From: Serratia liquefaciens
GTDB lineage: Bacteria > Pseudomonadota > Gammaproteobacteria > Enterobacterales > Enterobacteriaceae
DNA: 64,000 bases
Direction: 5' to 3'
Assembly (NCBI GenBank): GCA_012719855.1
Contig: JAAXZN010000044.1
Location: forward strand, 1 to 64,000
Shown piece after piece: positions 6,853 to 15,636 of the stretch. The first letter of the stretch is position 1; each line of letters starts with the position of its first letter. The notes beneath the pieces are model-generated. The model saw only the letters and a list, made by a program, of their open reading frames with translations. It made no database searches and was not told where the DNA came from. Position numbers and translations under genes: made by a program.

Positions 6853-9018
6853 ATGAGTGCTGCACGCCTGGGTTTCATCACGCCCAAAAAATCACCTTAT
6901 TACCTGATTACCGCTTTGCTGTTAAGCCTGCCGAACGTCGCGCAGGCCGCCGGCGATTGCGACAAAACCGAAAAGTCATCAGGTTGCGAAGACAGCTTAA
7001 CCGTGCAGGCAGCCAGCCAGCCCCAGAGTACCTATGGCTCGCTGGATGTGGTCGCCCGTTCGGCATCGCGTCTGGGCCTGACCAGCAAAGAAACGCCGCG
7101 CAGTATTGAGGTTATCAGCGCACAAGCTATTGGGCAGCGGGGTGACAAAACGCTCGCCGACGTTGTCGAGCACGCGACAGGCATGTCTGGCGTAGCTTCA
7201 CCCACGCTCAGCAACAATTTTTCATTACGCGGATTCAGGCCGGTGTCCTGGCTTTATAACGGCGTCGAAACGCCGGGCAGCACCCTTCAGCTAGCGGATC
7301 CTTCTCATTATGGCAGTGTAGAAGTGTTGCGCGGCCCCGGATCGGTGCTCAATGGCCTGAGCGCCGCCGGTGGCAGCGTCAATCTGCTTTCGCGCCAGCC
7401 TACCTTCAGCCGCCAGCCCATCGAGCTCGACTATGGTCTGTCGAGTTATAACAGCCAGCGCCTGCACCTGGGGGCGGGCGGTACGTTACTGGACGATGTG
7501 GCGGCTTATCGTTTGGATGTCAGCGGCAGCGACAGCGGCACCAATGTGCAATACGAGCGTGATAAACAGAAGCGGGTATCCGGCGCACTGCTGTTTAAGT
7601 TGTCTGATAATGCCCTGCTGACATTAAACCTGGATCGCATGCTCAACCGCACCAACAACCCTTACTACGGTACGCCGCTGGTGGAAGGGAAGGTGGCTCG
7701 CGAGCTGCGCGATATCAACTACAACAACCTGACCGACAGCCGTATCCAGAGCAACGCCACGTCGTTTCAGGCCAGCCTGGACTGGTTCACCACGCCCGAA
7801 ATTGAGCTGCATAATCAGTTTTACTACTACAGCGGTTTTCGCGAATGGCGCAATGTGGAACGCTTTCGCGTCTCGGCGGCCACCCAGCCCGGCTATGTCA
7901 ATCGCGATTCGTTCGGGGCGCTGGCCCACGATGATGACCTGATCGGCAACCGCAGTTCCCTGGTGTTCGACCGGCCGCTGGGCGGCTTCGATAACCGGTT
8001 TATTGTCGGCATTGACCTGAGTAAACGCCGCTTTCAGTATTACTCCAACGGCTTCCCCGGTTCCGAAGAGGTTCCGCTGCAGGCACCGATCAGAGAAAGT
8101 TTTTCTCAGGGCACCGATAGCCAACGTTCTCCGGTTCGTCGCGTTACGCAAAACCAGTACGCCGCCTTTCTGGAAGACCGCTTCAACCTGACGGAGCGTT
8201 TAACCCTGCTGGGTCAGTTACGCTACAACCATATGGAGATGGATTGGCATTTTCAGGGCCCGCAAGAAGAGCGCTCCTCGCAAACCTACGCCTTCAGCGT
8301 CTGGAGCCTTGGCCCCAGCTATGCGTTGACCGATAATCTCAATATTTACGCCAACTACACTACCGGCCAGGAGCCTGGCAACGATCTGTTCTTTTTAAGC
8401 CCGGCGCAAACCAGCCTGCCGCTGACCCGGGTACGCCAATGGGAAGTCGGCGCCAAGGGGCAGTTTTGGGATAACAAGGGAGAAGCCACGCTGGCACTGT
8501 ACGAGCTGCGCAAGGACAACCTGTTCGTGCCCAATGCGCAGCAGCCGGATACGCTAAATGCCGTCGGTCGGCAGACTTCGCGCGGTGTGGAAGTCAACCT
8601 GATGCTGCGTCCAACCGATCGGTTGGAGCTGGCTGCCAATGCGGCCTACACCCATGTCCGTTACGATGAATACCGTGGCGGCAGCCCGTTGCGCAGCTAT
8701 AACGGCAATCGCCCGGCCTACATCCCTGACTGGACCGCCAACCTCACGGCACGTTATATGCCGACGGAGCAGTGGGGGCTCACCTCATCGCTACGCTACG
8801 TGGGCAGCAGTTATAACGACGACGCCAACCAGCGTAAAATGCCGTCCTACACCACGCTCGATCTGGCCACGGACTATCAGATCACCCGGTCCGTGGGTGT
8901 GGGCGTGCGTATCAGAAACGTCACTAACCAGTTGTATGCCTATCAACGTACATACCCGGATCAGGTGCTGATTGCGCCATCGCGCACTTACGAAAGCTTT
9001 ATTTCGGTGAGGTTCTGA
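6853..9018 (+). CDS. TonB-dependent outer-membrane receptor (siderophore/metal-chelate type)
   Basis: A 721-residue outer-membrane receptor. Signal peptide about 1-32 (hydrophobic core, cleavage near AQA-AG); a Cys pair at about 36 and 45; a TonB-box-like DSLTVQA at 47-53; then the plug domain (TPRSIEVISAQ..., with VLRGPGSVL and AGGSVNLLSRQP) and a beta-barrel ending in the typical C-terminal aromatic (SFISVRF). The start at 6853 follows AAGGGAT. The architecture is that of ferric-siderophore receptors. It is the first gene of an operon with a binding protein, methyltransferase, permease and ATPase, so it should bring a ligand across the outer membrane with TonB energy. Lying next to modE, the ligand might be a molybdenum-type chelate, but iron-siderophore or corrinoid cannot be excluded. 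Confidence 0.93.
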   Translation: MSAARLGFITPKKSPYYLITALLLSLPNVAQAAGDCDKTEKSSGCEDSLTVQAASQPQSTYGSLDVVARSASRLGLTSKETPRSIEVISAQAIGQRGDKTLADVVEHATGMSGVASPTLSNNFSLRGFRPVSWLYNGVETPGSTLQLADPSHYGSVEVLRGPGSVLNGLSAAGGSVNLLSRQPTFSRQPIELDYGLSSYNSQRLHLGAGGTLLDDVAAYRLDVSGSDSGTNVQYERDKQKRVSGALLFKLSDNALLTLNLDRMLNRTNNPYYGTPLVEGKVARELRDINYNNLTDSRIQSNATSFQASLDWFTTPEIELHNQFYYYSGFREWRNVERFRVSAATQPGYVNRDSFGALAHDDDLIGNRSSLVFDRPLGGFDNRFIVGIDLSKRRFQYYSNGFPGSEEVPLQAPIRESFSQGTDSQRSPVRRVTQNQYAAFLEDRFNLTERLTLLGQLRYNHMEMDWHFQGPQEERSSQTYAFSVWSLGPSYALTDNLNIYANYTTGQEPGNDLFFLSPAQTSLPLTRVRQWEVGAKGQFWDNKGEATLALYELRKDNLFVPNAQQPDTLNAVGRQTSRGVEVNLMLRPTDRLELAANAAYTHVRYDEYRGGSPLRSYNGNRPAYIPDWTANLTARYMPTEQWGLTSSLRYVGSSYNDDANQRKMPSYTTLDLATDYQITRSVGVGVRIRNVTNQLYAYQRTYPDQVLIAPSRTYESFISVRF

Positions 9019-9025
9019 TCCCGCC

Positions 9026-10021
9026 ATGCAGCCGATAATCTGCCTGCTGGTGGCGCTGGGCCTGTCGTTTAACGCGCTGGCACAGACCGACGCCGTCACC
9101 CTCAACAACTGCGGCCAGGCGTACCGTTACCCGGCGGTGCCTAAGCGGGTGCTGGTTTACGCCAATCCCGCGTTGGAAAACATGCTGGCGCTGGGCCTGG
9201 CACAACGCATCGTCGGCATCATCGGTTATGACTACGCGCAGGATACGGCCCCGTCTGCGGCGAAATGGGGCAAGGCATTGAGCAAACTGTCAGCCGCCGC
9301 GCCGCCTGCGGCGGAACCTTTGCTGTTGCTCAATCCGGATTTTGTCTATTCGGCCAGTTACTACTGGTTTAACAGCCCGGAAACGCCCAGTCGCGATCGG
9401 CTGACGGAGTGGAAAATAGCCACCTATCTCTCGCCTGACGTTTGCAGTGGCCAACAAAGCACCGTAAGCCGCTCGGCGAGCTTCGAAAGTATTTTTGCCG
9501 AACTGCGTGAGATTGCCCGGATTTTTAACGTCGCGGGCGATGCCGACAGGTTAATCGAGACGCTTCAGTCCCAACTGCGGACGCTGGATCTACAGGCGGG
9601 AACCTTGCCTCGCCAGCGGCTACTTTGGTGGTATGCCGGTACGCAAACCCCTTATGTGGCGGGATGCTGCGGGGCACCGGCACTGCTGACCCGTCAGATT
9701 GGCAGTCAAAATCTGTTTGGCGACCTGCCCGAGCTTTGGCCCACCGTATCCTGGGAAACCATTGCCGCCCGCGATCCCGACGTGATTGTGCTGGGCGATT
9801 TGCCCCGTGGCGGCCTCGGTGACAGTGCCAAAGACAAGATCCATTTTCTGGAGCATCACCCTCTTACCTCAACCCTGCGCGCCGTGCGCCAAAAACGCTA
9901 TGTCATTTTGCCCGGCTACGATCTGGATCCCTCGGTGCGTACCCTGGCGGCTTTGCAACGTTTAATTCAGGGCCTGCAGCAACAGGCCTTAGGATCACCC
10001 ATTCCCAAAAAGGAACCCTGA
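9026..10021 (+). CDS. Periplasmic metal-chelate-binding protein (TroA/BtuF-like)
   Basis: A 331-residue protein with a signal peptide (cleavage after about A19, NALA-QT) and no lipobox, so it should be soluble in the periplasm. The fold is that of the class III binding proteins serving FecCD-type importers: an N-terminal lobe (PKRVLVYANPALENMLALGLAQRIVGI), a long linking helix near residues 150-190 and a C-terminal lobe (DPDVIVLGD, and the typical C-terminal YVILPGYDLDPSVRTLAALQ). An unusual Cys pair occurs in VAGCCGAP. It starts 7 nt after the receptor stop and its stop is 1 nt from the methyltransferase ATG. The ligand is not evident from the sequence. Confidence 0.88.
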   Translation: MQPIICLLVALGLSFNALAQTDAVTLNNCGQAYRYPAVPKRVLVYANPALENMLALGLAQRIVGIIGYDYAQDTAPSAAKWGKALSKLSAAAPPAAEPLLLLNPDFVYSASYYWFNSPETPSRDRLTEWKIATYLSPDVCSGQQSTVSRSASFESIFAELREIARIFNVAGDADRLIETLQSQLRTLDLQAGTLPRQRLLWWYAGTQTPYVAGCCGAPALLTRQIGSQNLFGDLPELWPTVSWETIAARDPDVIVLGDLPRGGLGDSAKDKIHFLEHHPLTSTLRAVRQKRYVILPGYDLDPSVRTLAALQRLIQGLQQQALGSPIPKKEP

Positions 10022-10022
10022 T

Positions 10023-10778
10023 ATGTCCTCTCTTTCATTCTCCTCACTGCTGACTTCGTGGGATCAACAGCAGGGCGCTTATATCGCCGAACGAGAAGCG
10101 CGTTTCAATGCCCAACTCGACGTGTTAGCGCTTTCGGTCGGCGAGGATTTTCACGTGATCGATCTCGCCTGTGGGCCGGGATCGCTAAGCCTGCGCATCC
10201 TTCAACGTTTCCCGCAGGCCAAAGTGACGGCGATGGATCTCGATCCGTTACTGTTGGCTATCGCTCGCGGTGCCCTGGCGGACTATGGCGACAGGATCCG
10301 CATCATTCAGGCCGATCTCGCCGATCCTGAGTGTTTCTCATCGCTTGAAGGGGCAACGCCTGACGCGGCGGTTTCCAGCACGGCGCTGCACTGGTTAATG
10401 CCGGAACAGCTGACGGTGCTGTATAGAAACATCGCCGAACTGCTGCCCAAGGGGGGCGTATTTCTTAATGCTGACCACCAGCGTTACGACCATCGGCAGC
10501 CACGCGTTAAAACGTTGGCTGAACTGCACGATAACCAGACGCAACAACGGGCCTGGCGAAACGGCGTCGAAGACTGGGATCGGTGGTTTGACAAGGTGCA
10601 GCAACTGCCGGATCTGGCGCAATATCGGCAACAGCGGGAAAACCTGTTCGCCGGGCGTCCTGTCCCTCCGGCGACAGCATTGGACTTCCAACTTGCCAGC
10701 CTGACGCAGGCGGGGTTTACCGAGGTCGGGCCGGTCTGGCAACTGCTGGATGACTACGTGATTGCAGGCTGGAAATAG
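10023..10778 (+). CDS. Class I SAM-dependent methyltransferase embedded in the importer operon
   Basis: A 251-residue cytoplasmic Rossmann-type methyltransferase. Motif I is VIDLACGPGSLS (about 44-55), followed by the acidic end of beta-2 (VTAMDLDP) and a motif IV-like region (DAAVSSTALHW). The fold resembles small-molecule methyltransferases of the Tam/UbiE type. The ATG lies 1 nt after the binding-protein stop and the permease ATG lies 1 nt after its own stop, so translation is tightly coupled to the transporter genes. That points to a role in processing the imported ligand or its chelator, or in its release or detoxification. No substrate can be named. Confidence 0.88.
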   Translation: MSSLSFSSLLTSWDQQQGAYIAEREARFNAQLDVLALSVGEDFHVIDLACGPGSLSLRILQRFPQAKVTAMDLDPLLLAIARGALADYGDRIRIIQADLADPECFSSLEGATPDAAVSSTALHWLMPEQLTVLYRNIAELLPKGGVFLNADHQRYDHRQPRVKTLAELHDNQTQQRAWRNGVEDWDRWFDKVQQLPDLAQYRQQRENLFAGRPVPPATALDFQLASLTQAGFTEVGPVWQLLDDYVIAGWK

Positions 10779-10779
10779 T

Positions 10780-11811
10780 ATGAACGGAACGGTACGCCGG
10801 GGGGCGAGGCGTTCAGGTGGCTGGTTGTGCATGCTGGCGCTGGCGTTGCCGCTATTTTTGCTCGGTGCCTCGTTGTACGGACCGGCGCCAATATCGCTGC
10901 ATGACGCGTGGCGTATTTTGTCTGCCCCTGGCGTTAACGCCGACGACGGTAGCGAGATTTATCAACGGATAATCTGGTCATTGAGACTGCCCAGGGCGCT
11001 GTTGGCCGCGGTGGCGGGGGCCGGTCTGGCGTTGGCCGGCACCGTCCTGCAATCGCTGACGCGCAACCCATTGGCCGATCCCTGGGTGTTGGGGATCTCT
11101 TCCGGGGCGGGCGTGGGCGCCGTTCTGGTGCTGGTGTTGGGGCTCGGCGGCGGCCTGCTGTCGGTGTCTGGCGGGGCATTTATCGGTGCGGCCGGGGCCT
11201 TTGCCCTGGTTTTACTGCTCGCCGGGCGTTCCCTGAACGCCGAGTCATCGCTGTTTATTTTGGCGGGGGTCGCGGTCACGCAACTGCTTTCGGCACTGAC
11301 CTCGCTGATTACCCTGTGGCAAGCGGACGCTAATGCCACGCGTGGCGTGATGTTCTGGCTACTGGGTTCCTTCAGTGACGCCCGTTGGTCGCAGGTGGGG
11401 CTATGCACTCTGCTGCTGGCGGCGACGCTGGCGATTTGCTGGATGAAAGCCGGGGAGCTGGATGCGTTGGCATTCGGGGGGCTGACCGCGGCGTCGTTGG
11501 GGGTGGCGGTGGCGCCGCTGAAGCTGCTGTTGTACGGCATTACGATGGCGCTGACGGCCGTTATCGTCGCCTTCAGCGGCGCGGTGGGGTTCATTGGCCT
11601 GACGGTACCGCACGTCGCCAGACTGTTGGTCGGGCCGCGTCACCGGGTGCTGCTGCCGGCCAGCGCGCTGTGCGGCGCTTTGTTTGCCGTCGCGGCGGAC
11701 ACCCTGGCCAGAACCTTGTTTGAACCGCGTGAACTGCCGGTGGGCGTCTTGACCGCGTTGTTGGGTGTCCCGGTATTCCTTGCCTTGCTGTATCGGAAAA
11801 TAAACGCATGA
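10780..11811 (+). CDS. FecCD-family ABC transporter permease
   Basis: A 343-residue inner-membrane permease with about ten transmembrane segments, of the BtuC/FecCD family that imports siderophores, haem, cobalamin and, in MolB of Haemophilus, molybdate. Family hallmarks include RLPRALLAAVAGAGLALAGTVLQSLTRNPLADPWVLGIS near the N-terminus and GFIGLTVPHVARLLVGPRHR near the C-terminus; the RxPR and NPLAxP motifs are intact. The ATG at 10780 is preferred to an upstream TTG because it follows the methyltransferase stop directly. It overlaps the ATPase gene by 4 bp. Confidence 0.94.
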   Translation: MNGTVRRGARRSGGWLCMLALALPLFLLGASLYGPAPISLHDAWRILSAPGVNADDGSEIYQRIIWSLRLPRALLAAVAGAGLALAGTVLQSLTRNPLADPWVLGISSGAGVGAVLVLVLGLGGGLLSVSGGAFIGAAGAFALVLLLAGRSLNAESSLFILAGVAVTQLLSALTSLITLWQADANATRGVMFWLLGSFSDARWSQVGLCTLLLAATLAICWMKAGELDALAFGGLTAASLGVAVAPLKLLLYGITMALTAVIVAFSGAVGFIGLTVPHVARLLVGPRHRVLLPASALCGALFAVAADTLARTLFEPRELPVGVLTALLGVPVFLALLYRKINA

Positions 11812-12593
11812 CCGCTGAAATCGGGTTATCGGGGCTGCGCGCCGAAGGGTTGGGGTGGTCAACGGCAGAAAGAGTGGTGCTGAATAACCTCAGTTTTCAC
11901 GCCCGGCCCGGTGAAATTACCGGCGTGCTCGGCGTCAACGGCAGCGGAAAATCCACGCTGCTCAAGTTACTGGCGGGATTGATTTCCCCCAACCGTGGCC
12001 GGGTGTATTTGCAGCAAACCGATATCGCCTCAATGAAAGGGCGCGAACGAGCCAAATGCATGACTTTCCTCGAACAGTCCGGGCCCGGCGCTTTTGCCAT
12101 TCCGGTGAAAGACGTGGTGTTGCTCGGGCGTCTGGTTTACGCCAGTCGCTGGGCAGGGTTCAGCACGGAAGATTATCGCATTGTCGGGCAGGCAATGGAG
12201 CAGGTCGGCATTTCGCACTTGGCCGATCGTGAATGGCAACAGCTGTCCGGCGGGGAACAGCAACGTGTTCATCTGGCACGCGCGCTGGCGCAACAAACGC
12301 CATGGCTATTATTGGACGAGCCTGCCAACCATCTGGATATTGCCCATCAGCAGCAGTTTATGGCGTTATTGCGGCGGCTGGGCATCAGCGTAGTGGTTTC
12401 GCTGCACGACCTGAATTTGGCGGCCTGCTACTGTGACCGGCTGATGTTGCTAAAGCAGGGAGGTTTGCACGCGTTCGGTCCCCCGCAGCAGGTGCTGACA
12501 TCGGAGACGATAGACAAGGTTTATGGCGTAGAGGCTCGGCTGGTTGCGATTAGCGATTACGCCTCGCCGCTGATCTATTACCCCGTTCAATAA
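11808..12593 (+). CDS. ABC transporter ATP-binding protein (FecE/BtuD type)
   Basis: A 261-residue ATPase with Walker A GVNGSGKST (about 44-52), signature LSGGEQQR, Walker B LLLDEPANHLD and the switch histidine in VVVSLHDLNLA. It pairs with the permease gene upstream (ATGA overlap) and completes the inner-membrane importer. The N-terminus may carry a few extra residues relative to FecE. No promoter is evident between it and the upstream genes, so the five genes 6853-12593 probably form one transcript. Confidence 0.94.
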   Translation: MTAEIGLSGLRAEGLGWSTAERVVLNNLSFHARPGEITGVLGVNGSGKSTLLKLLAGLISPNRGRVYLQQTDIASMKGRERAKCMTFLEQSGPGAFAIPVKDVVLLGRLVYASRWAGFSTEDYRIVGQAMEQVGISHLADREWQQLSGGEQQRVHLARALAQQTPWLLLDEPANHLDIAHQQQFMALLRRLGISVVVSLHDLNLAACYCDRLMLLKQGGLHAFGPPQQVLTSETIDKVYGVEARLVAISDYASPLIYYPVQ

Positions 12594-12630
12594 CGTCCAC
12601 CGCAAGCCGAAAGGCGGCGCCGGAGCACAA

Positions 12631-12649
12631 ATGGCACGTTTGGCCGGTT
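12631..12649 (+). promoter_or_regulatory. Possible MarA/SoxS/Rob box upstream of acrZ
   Basis: The 19-mer ATGGCACGTTTGGCCGGTT fits the marbox pattern AYnGCACnnWnnRYYAAAY except at the AAA positions. E. coli acrZ is controlled by MarA, Rob and SoxS. The site lies about 115 bp upstream of the acrZ ATG. Weak, by-eye match. Confidence 0.35.
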
Positions 12650-12762
12650 ACAAATTCTGCACAGTCTTTAAAATAACCCCGTTTTAGTCGGTTTTTTGGT
12701 TTAAACTGGAATGTACGTGGCGGTGTTCATTACCGCTCAATGGGCAGTTAAGTGAGGCTACC

Positions 12763-12912
12763 ATGTTGGATTTATTGAAAAGTTTGCTGTTCGCTGTGGT
12801 CATGGTTCCGGTGGTGATGGCCATCATCCTCGGCCTGATCTACGGTTTGGCGGAAGTGTTCAACATTTTCTCCAAAGTGGGCCGTTCGAAAGAAAACCGC
12901 ACCCAGCACTGA
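12763..12912 (+). CDS. acrZ: AcrAB-TolC efflux pump accessory small protein AcrZ
   Basis: A 49-residue inner-membrane protein. The sequence [20 protein letters not shown] continues with an IILGLIYGL stretch and a short polar tail ending KENRTQH, nearly matching E. coli AcrZ (YbhT), also 49 residues. AcrZ binds AcrB and tunes export of some drugs such as chloramphenicol. One transmembrane helix covers about residues 5-30. As in E. coli it sits directly upstream of modABC on the same strand; a hairpin follows it, so it is probably transcribed separately. Confidence 0.93.
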   Translation: MLDLLKSLLFAVVMVPVVMAIILGLIYGLAEVFNIFSKVGRSKENRTQH

Positions 12913-12936
12913 TCGTTACCCGTTCCCCTTTTTAAG

Positions 12937-12958
12937 CCTGCCGGCGTCGTTCGGCAGG
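12937..12958 (+). terminator. Hairpin downstream of acrZ
   Basis: The inverted repeat CCTGCCG / CGGCAGG with an 8-nt loop starts 25 bp after the acrZ stop and is followed by TGTTTCTC. It probably terminates acrZ before the modA promoter. Confidence 0.55.
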
Positions 12959-13015
12959 TGTTTCTCAAGATATCTCACACCCTGCCGATAAACCGCATGA
13001 CAAGCTTCTGCGCGA

Positions 13016-13039
13016 CGTTATATTATTTTTTATATAACG
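13016..13039 (+). promoter_or_regulatory. ModE operator of the modABC promoter
   Basis: A perfect inverted repeat CGTTATAT - 8 bp - ATATAACG, with the same arm sequence and spacing as I recall for the E. coli modA operator. It lies 37 bp upstream of the modA ATG, where ModE-molybdate would block the promoter. Confidence 0.92.
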
Positions 13040-13075
13040 AAGAGTGATAATGCACGTTAACTTGCGGAGAAAACA

Positions 13076-13849
13076 ATGAAACAGCAATGGACTAAGTGGG
13101 TCGGCGGTATCGTATTGGCATCCGGTATGGTCATGCAGGCATCGGCAGCGGATAAAATCACCGTTTTTGCGGCCGCCTCGCTGACGAACGCGCTGCAGGA
13201 TATCGCGACCCAATACCAGAAGGGCAAGGATGTGCAGGTGGTTTCCTCATTCGCCTCCTCTTCTACGCTGGCGCGCCAGATTGAACAGGGCGCACCGGCC
13301 GATCTGTTTATCTCTGCCGATCAGCAGTGGATGGATTACGCCATCGACAAGCAGCAAATGGTCAAAGATACCCGTTATACCCTGTTGGGGAACGAACTGG
13401 TGCTGATCGCTGCAAAAGATGCCAAACCGGCTAAAATCACGCTCGACAAGCAAACCGACTGGGCAAAACTGCTCAATGGCGGCCGCCTGTCGGTGGGCGA
13501 TCCGGACCACGTGCCTGCCGGCATTTATGCCAAGGAAGCGCTGCAGAATCTCGGTGCCTGGACCGCGCTGGAGCCTAAGCTGGCACGGGCCAACAACGTA
13601 CGCAGCGCCATGGCACTGGTAGAACGTGGCGAAGCGCCGTTGGGCATTGTTTATGGCTCAGACGCGGTAGCCAGTGATAAAGTCAGCGTGGTGGCCATCT
13701 TCCCGGAAGACAGCCACAAACCGGTGGAATACCCGATGGCGATTGTTAAAGGTCATCAAATCCCGGCCGTCAGCGCGTTCTACGGTTACCTGAAGAGCCC
13801 GGAAGCGGCTGCTATTTTCAAACATTATGGATTCTCCCCGCGTAAATGA
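13076..13849 (+). CDS. modA: Molybdate ABC transporter, periplasmic binding protein
   Basis: Captures molybdate or tungstate in the periplasm for ModBC. It has 257 residues with a signal peptide cleaved after about A24 (QASA-ADKITVF). The family oxyanion-site stretch FAAASLTNALQDIA is near the mature N-terminus, and SSSTLARQIEQGAPADLFISAD and GDPDHVPAGIYAKEAL follow as expected. A GGAG ribosome site precedes the ATG. The stop overlaps the modB start (ATGA). Regulated by the ModE operator just upstream. Confidence 0.97.
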   Translation: MKQQWTKWVGGIVLASGMVMQASAADKITVFAAASLTNALQDIATQYQKGKDVQVVSSFASSSTLARQIEQGAPADLFISADQQWMDYAIDKQQMVKDTRYTLLGNELVLIAAKDAKPAKITLDKQTDWAKLLNGGRLSVGDPDHVPAGIYAKEALQNLGAWTALEPKLARANNVRSAMALVERGEAPLGIVYGSDAVASDKVSVVAIFPEDSHKPVEYPMAIVKGHQIPAVSAFYGYLKSPEAAAIFKHYGFSPRK

Positions 13850-14535
13850 TCCTGAGTGAGTACGAGTGGCAGGCCGTTGAACTGAGCCTGAAAGTGTCCG
13901 CCCTGGCGGTGGTGTGCAGTTTACCCTTTGGCATTCTGATGGCCTGGGTGCTGGTACGCTGCCGCTTCCCGGGTAAATCGCTGCTGGACAGTATTATTCA
14001 CCTGCCGCTGGTACTGCCGCCGGTGGTGGTCGGCTATTTATTGCTGATCGCCATGGGGCGGCGCGGCGTGATTGGCGAATGGCTGTATGACTGGTTTGGC
14101 TTCAGTTTCAGCTTTAGCTGGCGCGGTGCGGCGCTGGCTTCCGCCGTGGTGGCGTTTCCGCTGATGGTGCGGGCCATCCGGTTGGCGCTGGAGGCGGTGG
14201 ATACCCGTCTCGAGCAGGCAGCCCGCACCCTGGGCGCCAACCCGTGGCGGGTGTTTTTCACCATCACGCTGCCGCTGTCGCTGCCCGGCGTGATTGTCGG
14301 TGTGGTATTGGCCTTTGCCCGTTCTCTGGGCGAGTTCGGCGCCACCATTACCTTCGTTTCCAACATTCCCGGCGAGACGCGAACCATACCGCTGGCGATG
14401 TATACCCTGATTGAAACGCCGGGGGCTGAAGCCGCCGCCGCGCGCCTGTGCGTGATAGCCATAGTGCTGTCACTGGTTTCACTGATGGTGTCCGAGTGGC
14501 TGGCCCGCTGGGGCCGTAAACGGATGGGCGTATAA
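13846..14535 (+). CDS. modB: Molybdate ABC transporter permease
   Basis: A 229-residue inner-membrane permease with five to six membrane segments, the same length as E. coli ModB. The EAA loop contacting ModC is visible as [27 protein letters not shown] (about residues 124-150). Overlaps modA by 4 bp and modC by 1 bp (TAATG), so the three subunits are translationally coupled. Confidence 0.97.
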   Translation: MILSEYEWQAVELSLKVSALAVVCSLPFGILMAWVLVRCRFPGKSLLDSIIHLPLVLPPVVVGYLLLIAMGRRGVIGEWLYDWFGFSFSFSWRGAALASAVVAFPLMVRAIRLALEAVDTRLEQAARTLGANPWRVFFTITLPLSLPGVIVGVVLAFARSLGEFGATITFVSNIPGETRTIPLAMYTLIETPGAEAAAARLCVIAIVLSLVSLMVSEWLARWGRKRMGV

Positions 14536-15602
14536 TGCTGGAGCTGGATTTCTCGCAACGCCTTGGGGATTTAAACCTTAACGTGCGCGCCGATCTGCCC
14601 GCTCAGGGCATAACCGCGATTTTTGGCCTGTCCGGCGCGGGTAAAACGTCCTTAATCAATGCCATTGGCGGCCTGACGCGCCTGCAGCAAGGCCGTATTG
14701 TGCTGAATGGCCGTACGCTGGTGGATACCGCCAGCGGCCTGTGCCTGCCACCGGAGAAGCGGCGGATTGGCTACGTGTTTCAGGACGCGCGCCTGTTCCC
14801 GCATTATCGGGTACGCGGCAACCTGCAATACGGTATGGCGACCAGCATGCGCACGCAGTTCGACAACATTGTTGAACTGCTGGGCATCGGGCCCTTGCTC
14901 AACCGCCTGCCGTTGACGCTGTCCGGCGGCGAAAAACAGCGGGTGGCGATTGGCCGTGCTTTATTGACCGCGCCGGAGTTGCTGTTAATGGATGAACCTC
15001 TGGCGTCGCTGGACCTGCCGCGCAAACGCGAACTGCTGCCGTATCTGGAGCGGTTGGCTCAGGACGTCAATACGCCGATCCTTTACGTCAGCCACAGCAT
15101 GGATGAAATTCTGCGTCTGGCCGAGCAGGTGATGGTGCTGGATAACGGTCAGGTCAGGGCATTTGGCGGGCTGGAAGAAGTATGGGCCAGCAGCGCATTG
15201 CGGCCATGGTTGCAGCGTGAAGATCAAAGCAGCGTGCTGCGCGTCAGCGTGATTGAACATCATGCGCGCTACGCCATGACAGCCCTGGCGCTGGGCGACC
15301 AACGCCTGTGGGTCAGCGGAGTCGATGCCGCCTTAGGGGCTCAACTGCGCATCCGAATCAACGCCGCCGACGTTTCATTGGTGCTGCAGCCACCGGTCAA
15401 CAGCAGTATCCGCAACGTATTGCCGGCCAAAGTCACTGAATGCCTGGACGTGGATGGACAGGTGGAGGTGAAACTGGCGGTGGGAGAGAGCGTGCTGTGG
15501 GCACGCATTACGCCGTGGGCGCGTGATGAGCTGGCGATCCGCCCCGGTCAATGGTTGTATGCGCAGGTGAAAAGCGTGTCGATCAGCCGCGAAGCGCGTT
15601 AA
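14535..15602 (+). CDS. modC: Molybdate ABC transporter ATP-binding protein
   Basis: A 355-residue ATPase that powers molybdate import. N-terminal nucleotide-binding domain with Walker [10 protein letters not shown] (about 31-39), signature LSGGEKQR and Walker [13 protein letters not shown]. The C-terminal 65-70 residues (from about [15 protein letters not shown]) form a Mop domain that binds molybdate and inhibits transport in homologues. Last gene of modABC; a strong palindromic hairpin follows the stop. Confidence 0.97.
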   Translation: MLELDFSQRLGDLNLNVRADLPAQGITAIFGLSGAGKTSLINAIGGLTRLQQGRIVLNGRTLVDTASGLCLPPEKRRIGYVFQDARLFPHYRVRGNLQYGMATSMRTQFDNIVELLGIGPLLNRLPLTLSGGEKQRVAIGRALLTAPELLLMDEPLASLDLPRKRELLPYLERLAQDVNTPILYVSHSMDEILRLAEQVMVLDNGQVRAFGGLEEVWASSALRPWLQREDQSSVLRVSVIEHHARYAMTALALGDQRLWVSGVDAALGAQLRIRINAADVSLVLQPPVNSSIRNVLPAKVTECLDVDGQVEVKLAVGESVLWARITPWARDELAIRPGQWLYAQVKSVSISREAR

Positions 15603-15607
15603 ATAGC

Positions 15608-15627
15608 GCCCTCCCTGCGGGGAGGGC
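15608..15627. terminator. Palindromic hairpin between convergent modC and ybhA
   Basis: A perfect 8-bp stem GCCCTCCC / GGGAGGGC with a TGCG loop lies in the 34 bp between the two convergent stop codons. There is no long T-run on either side, but its position suits a shared terminator. Confidence 0.65.
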
Positions 15628-15636
15628 AATCACGAA

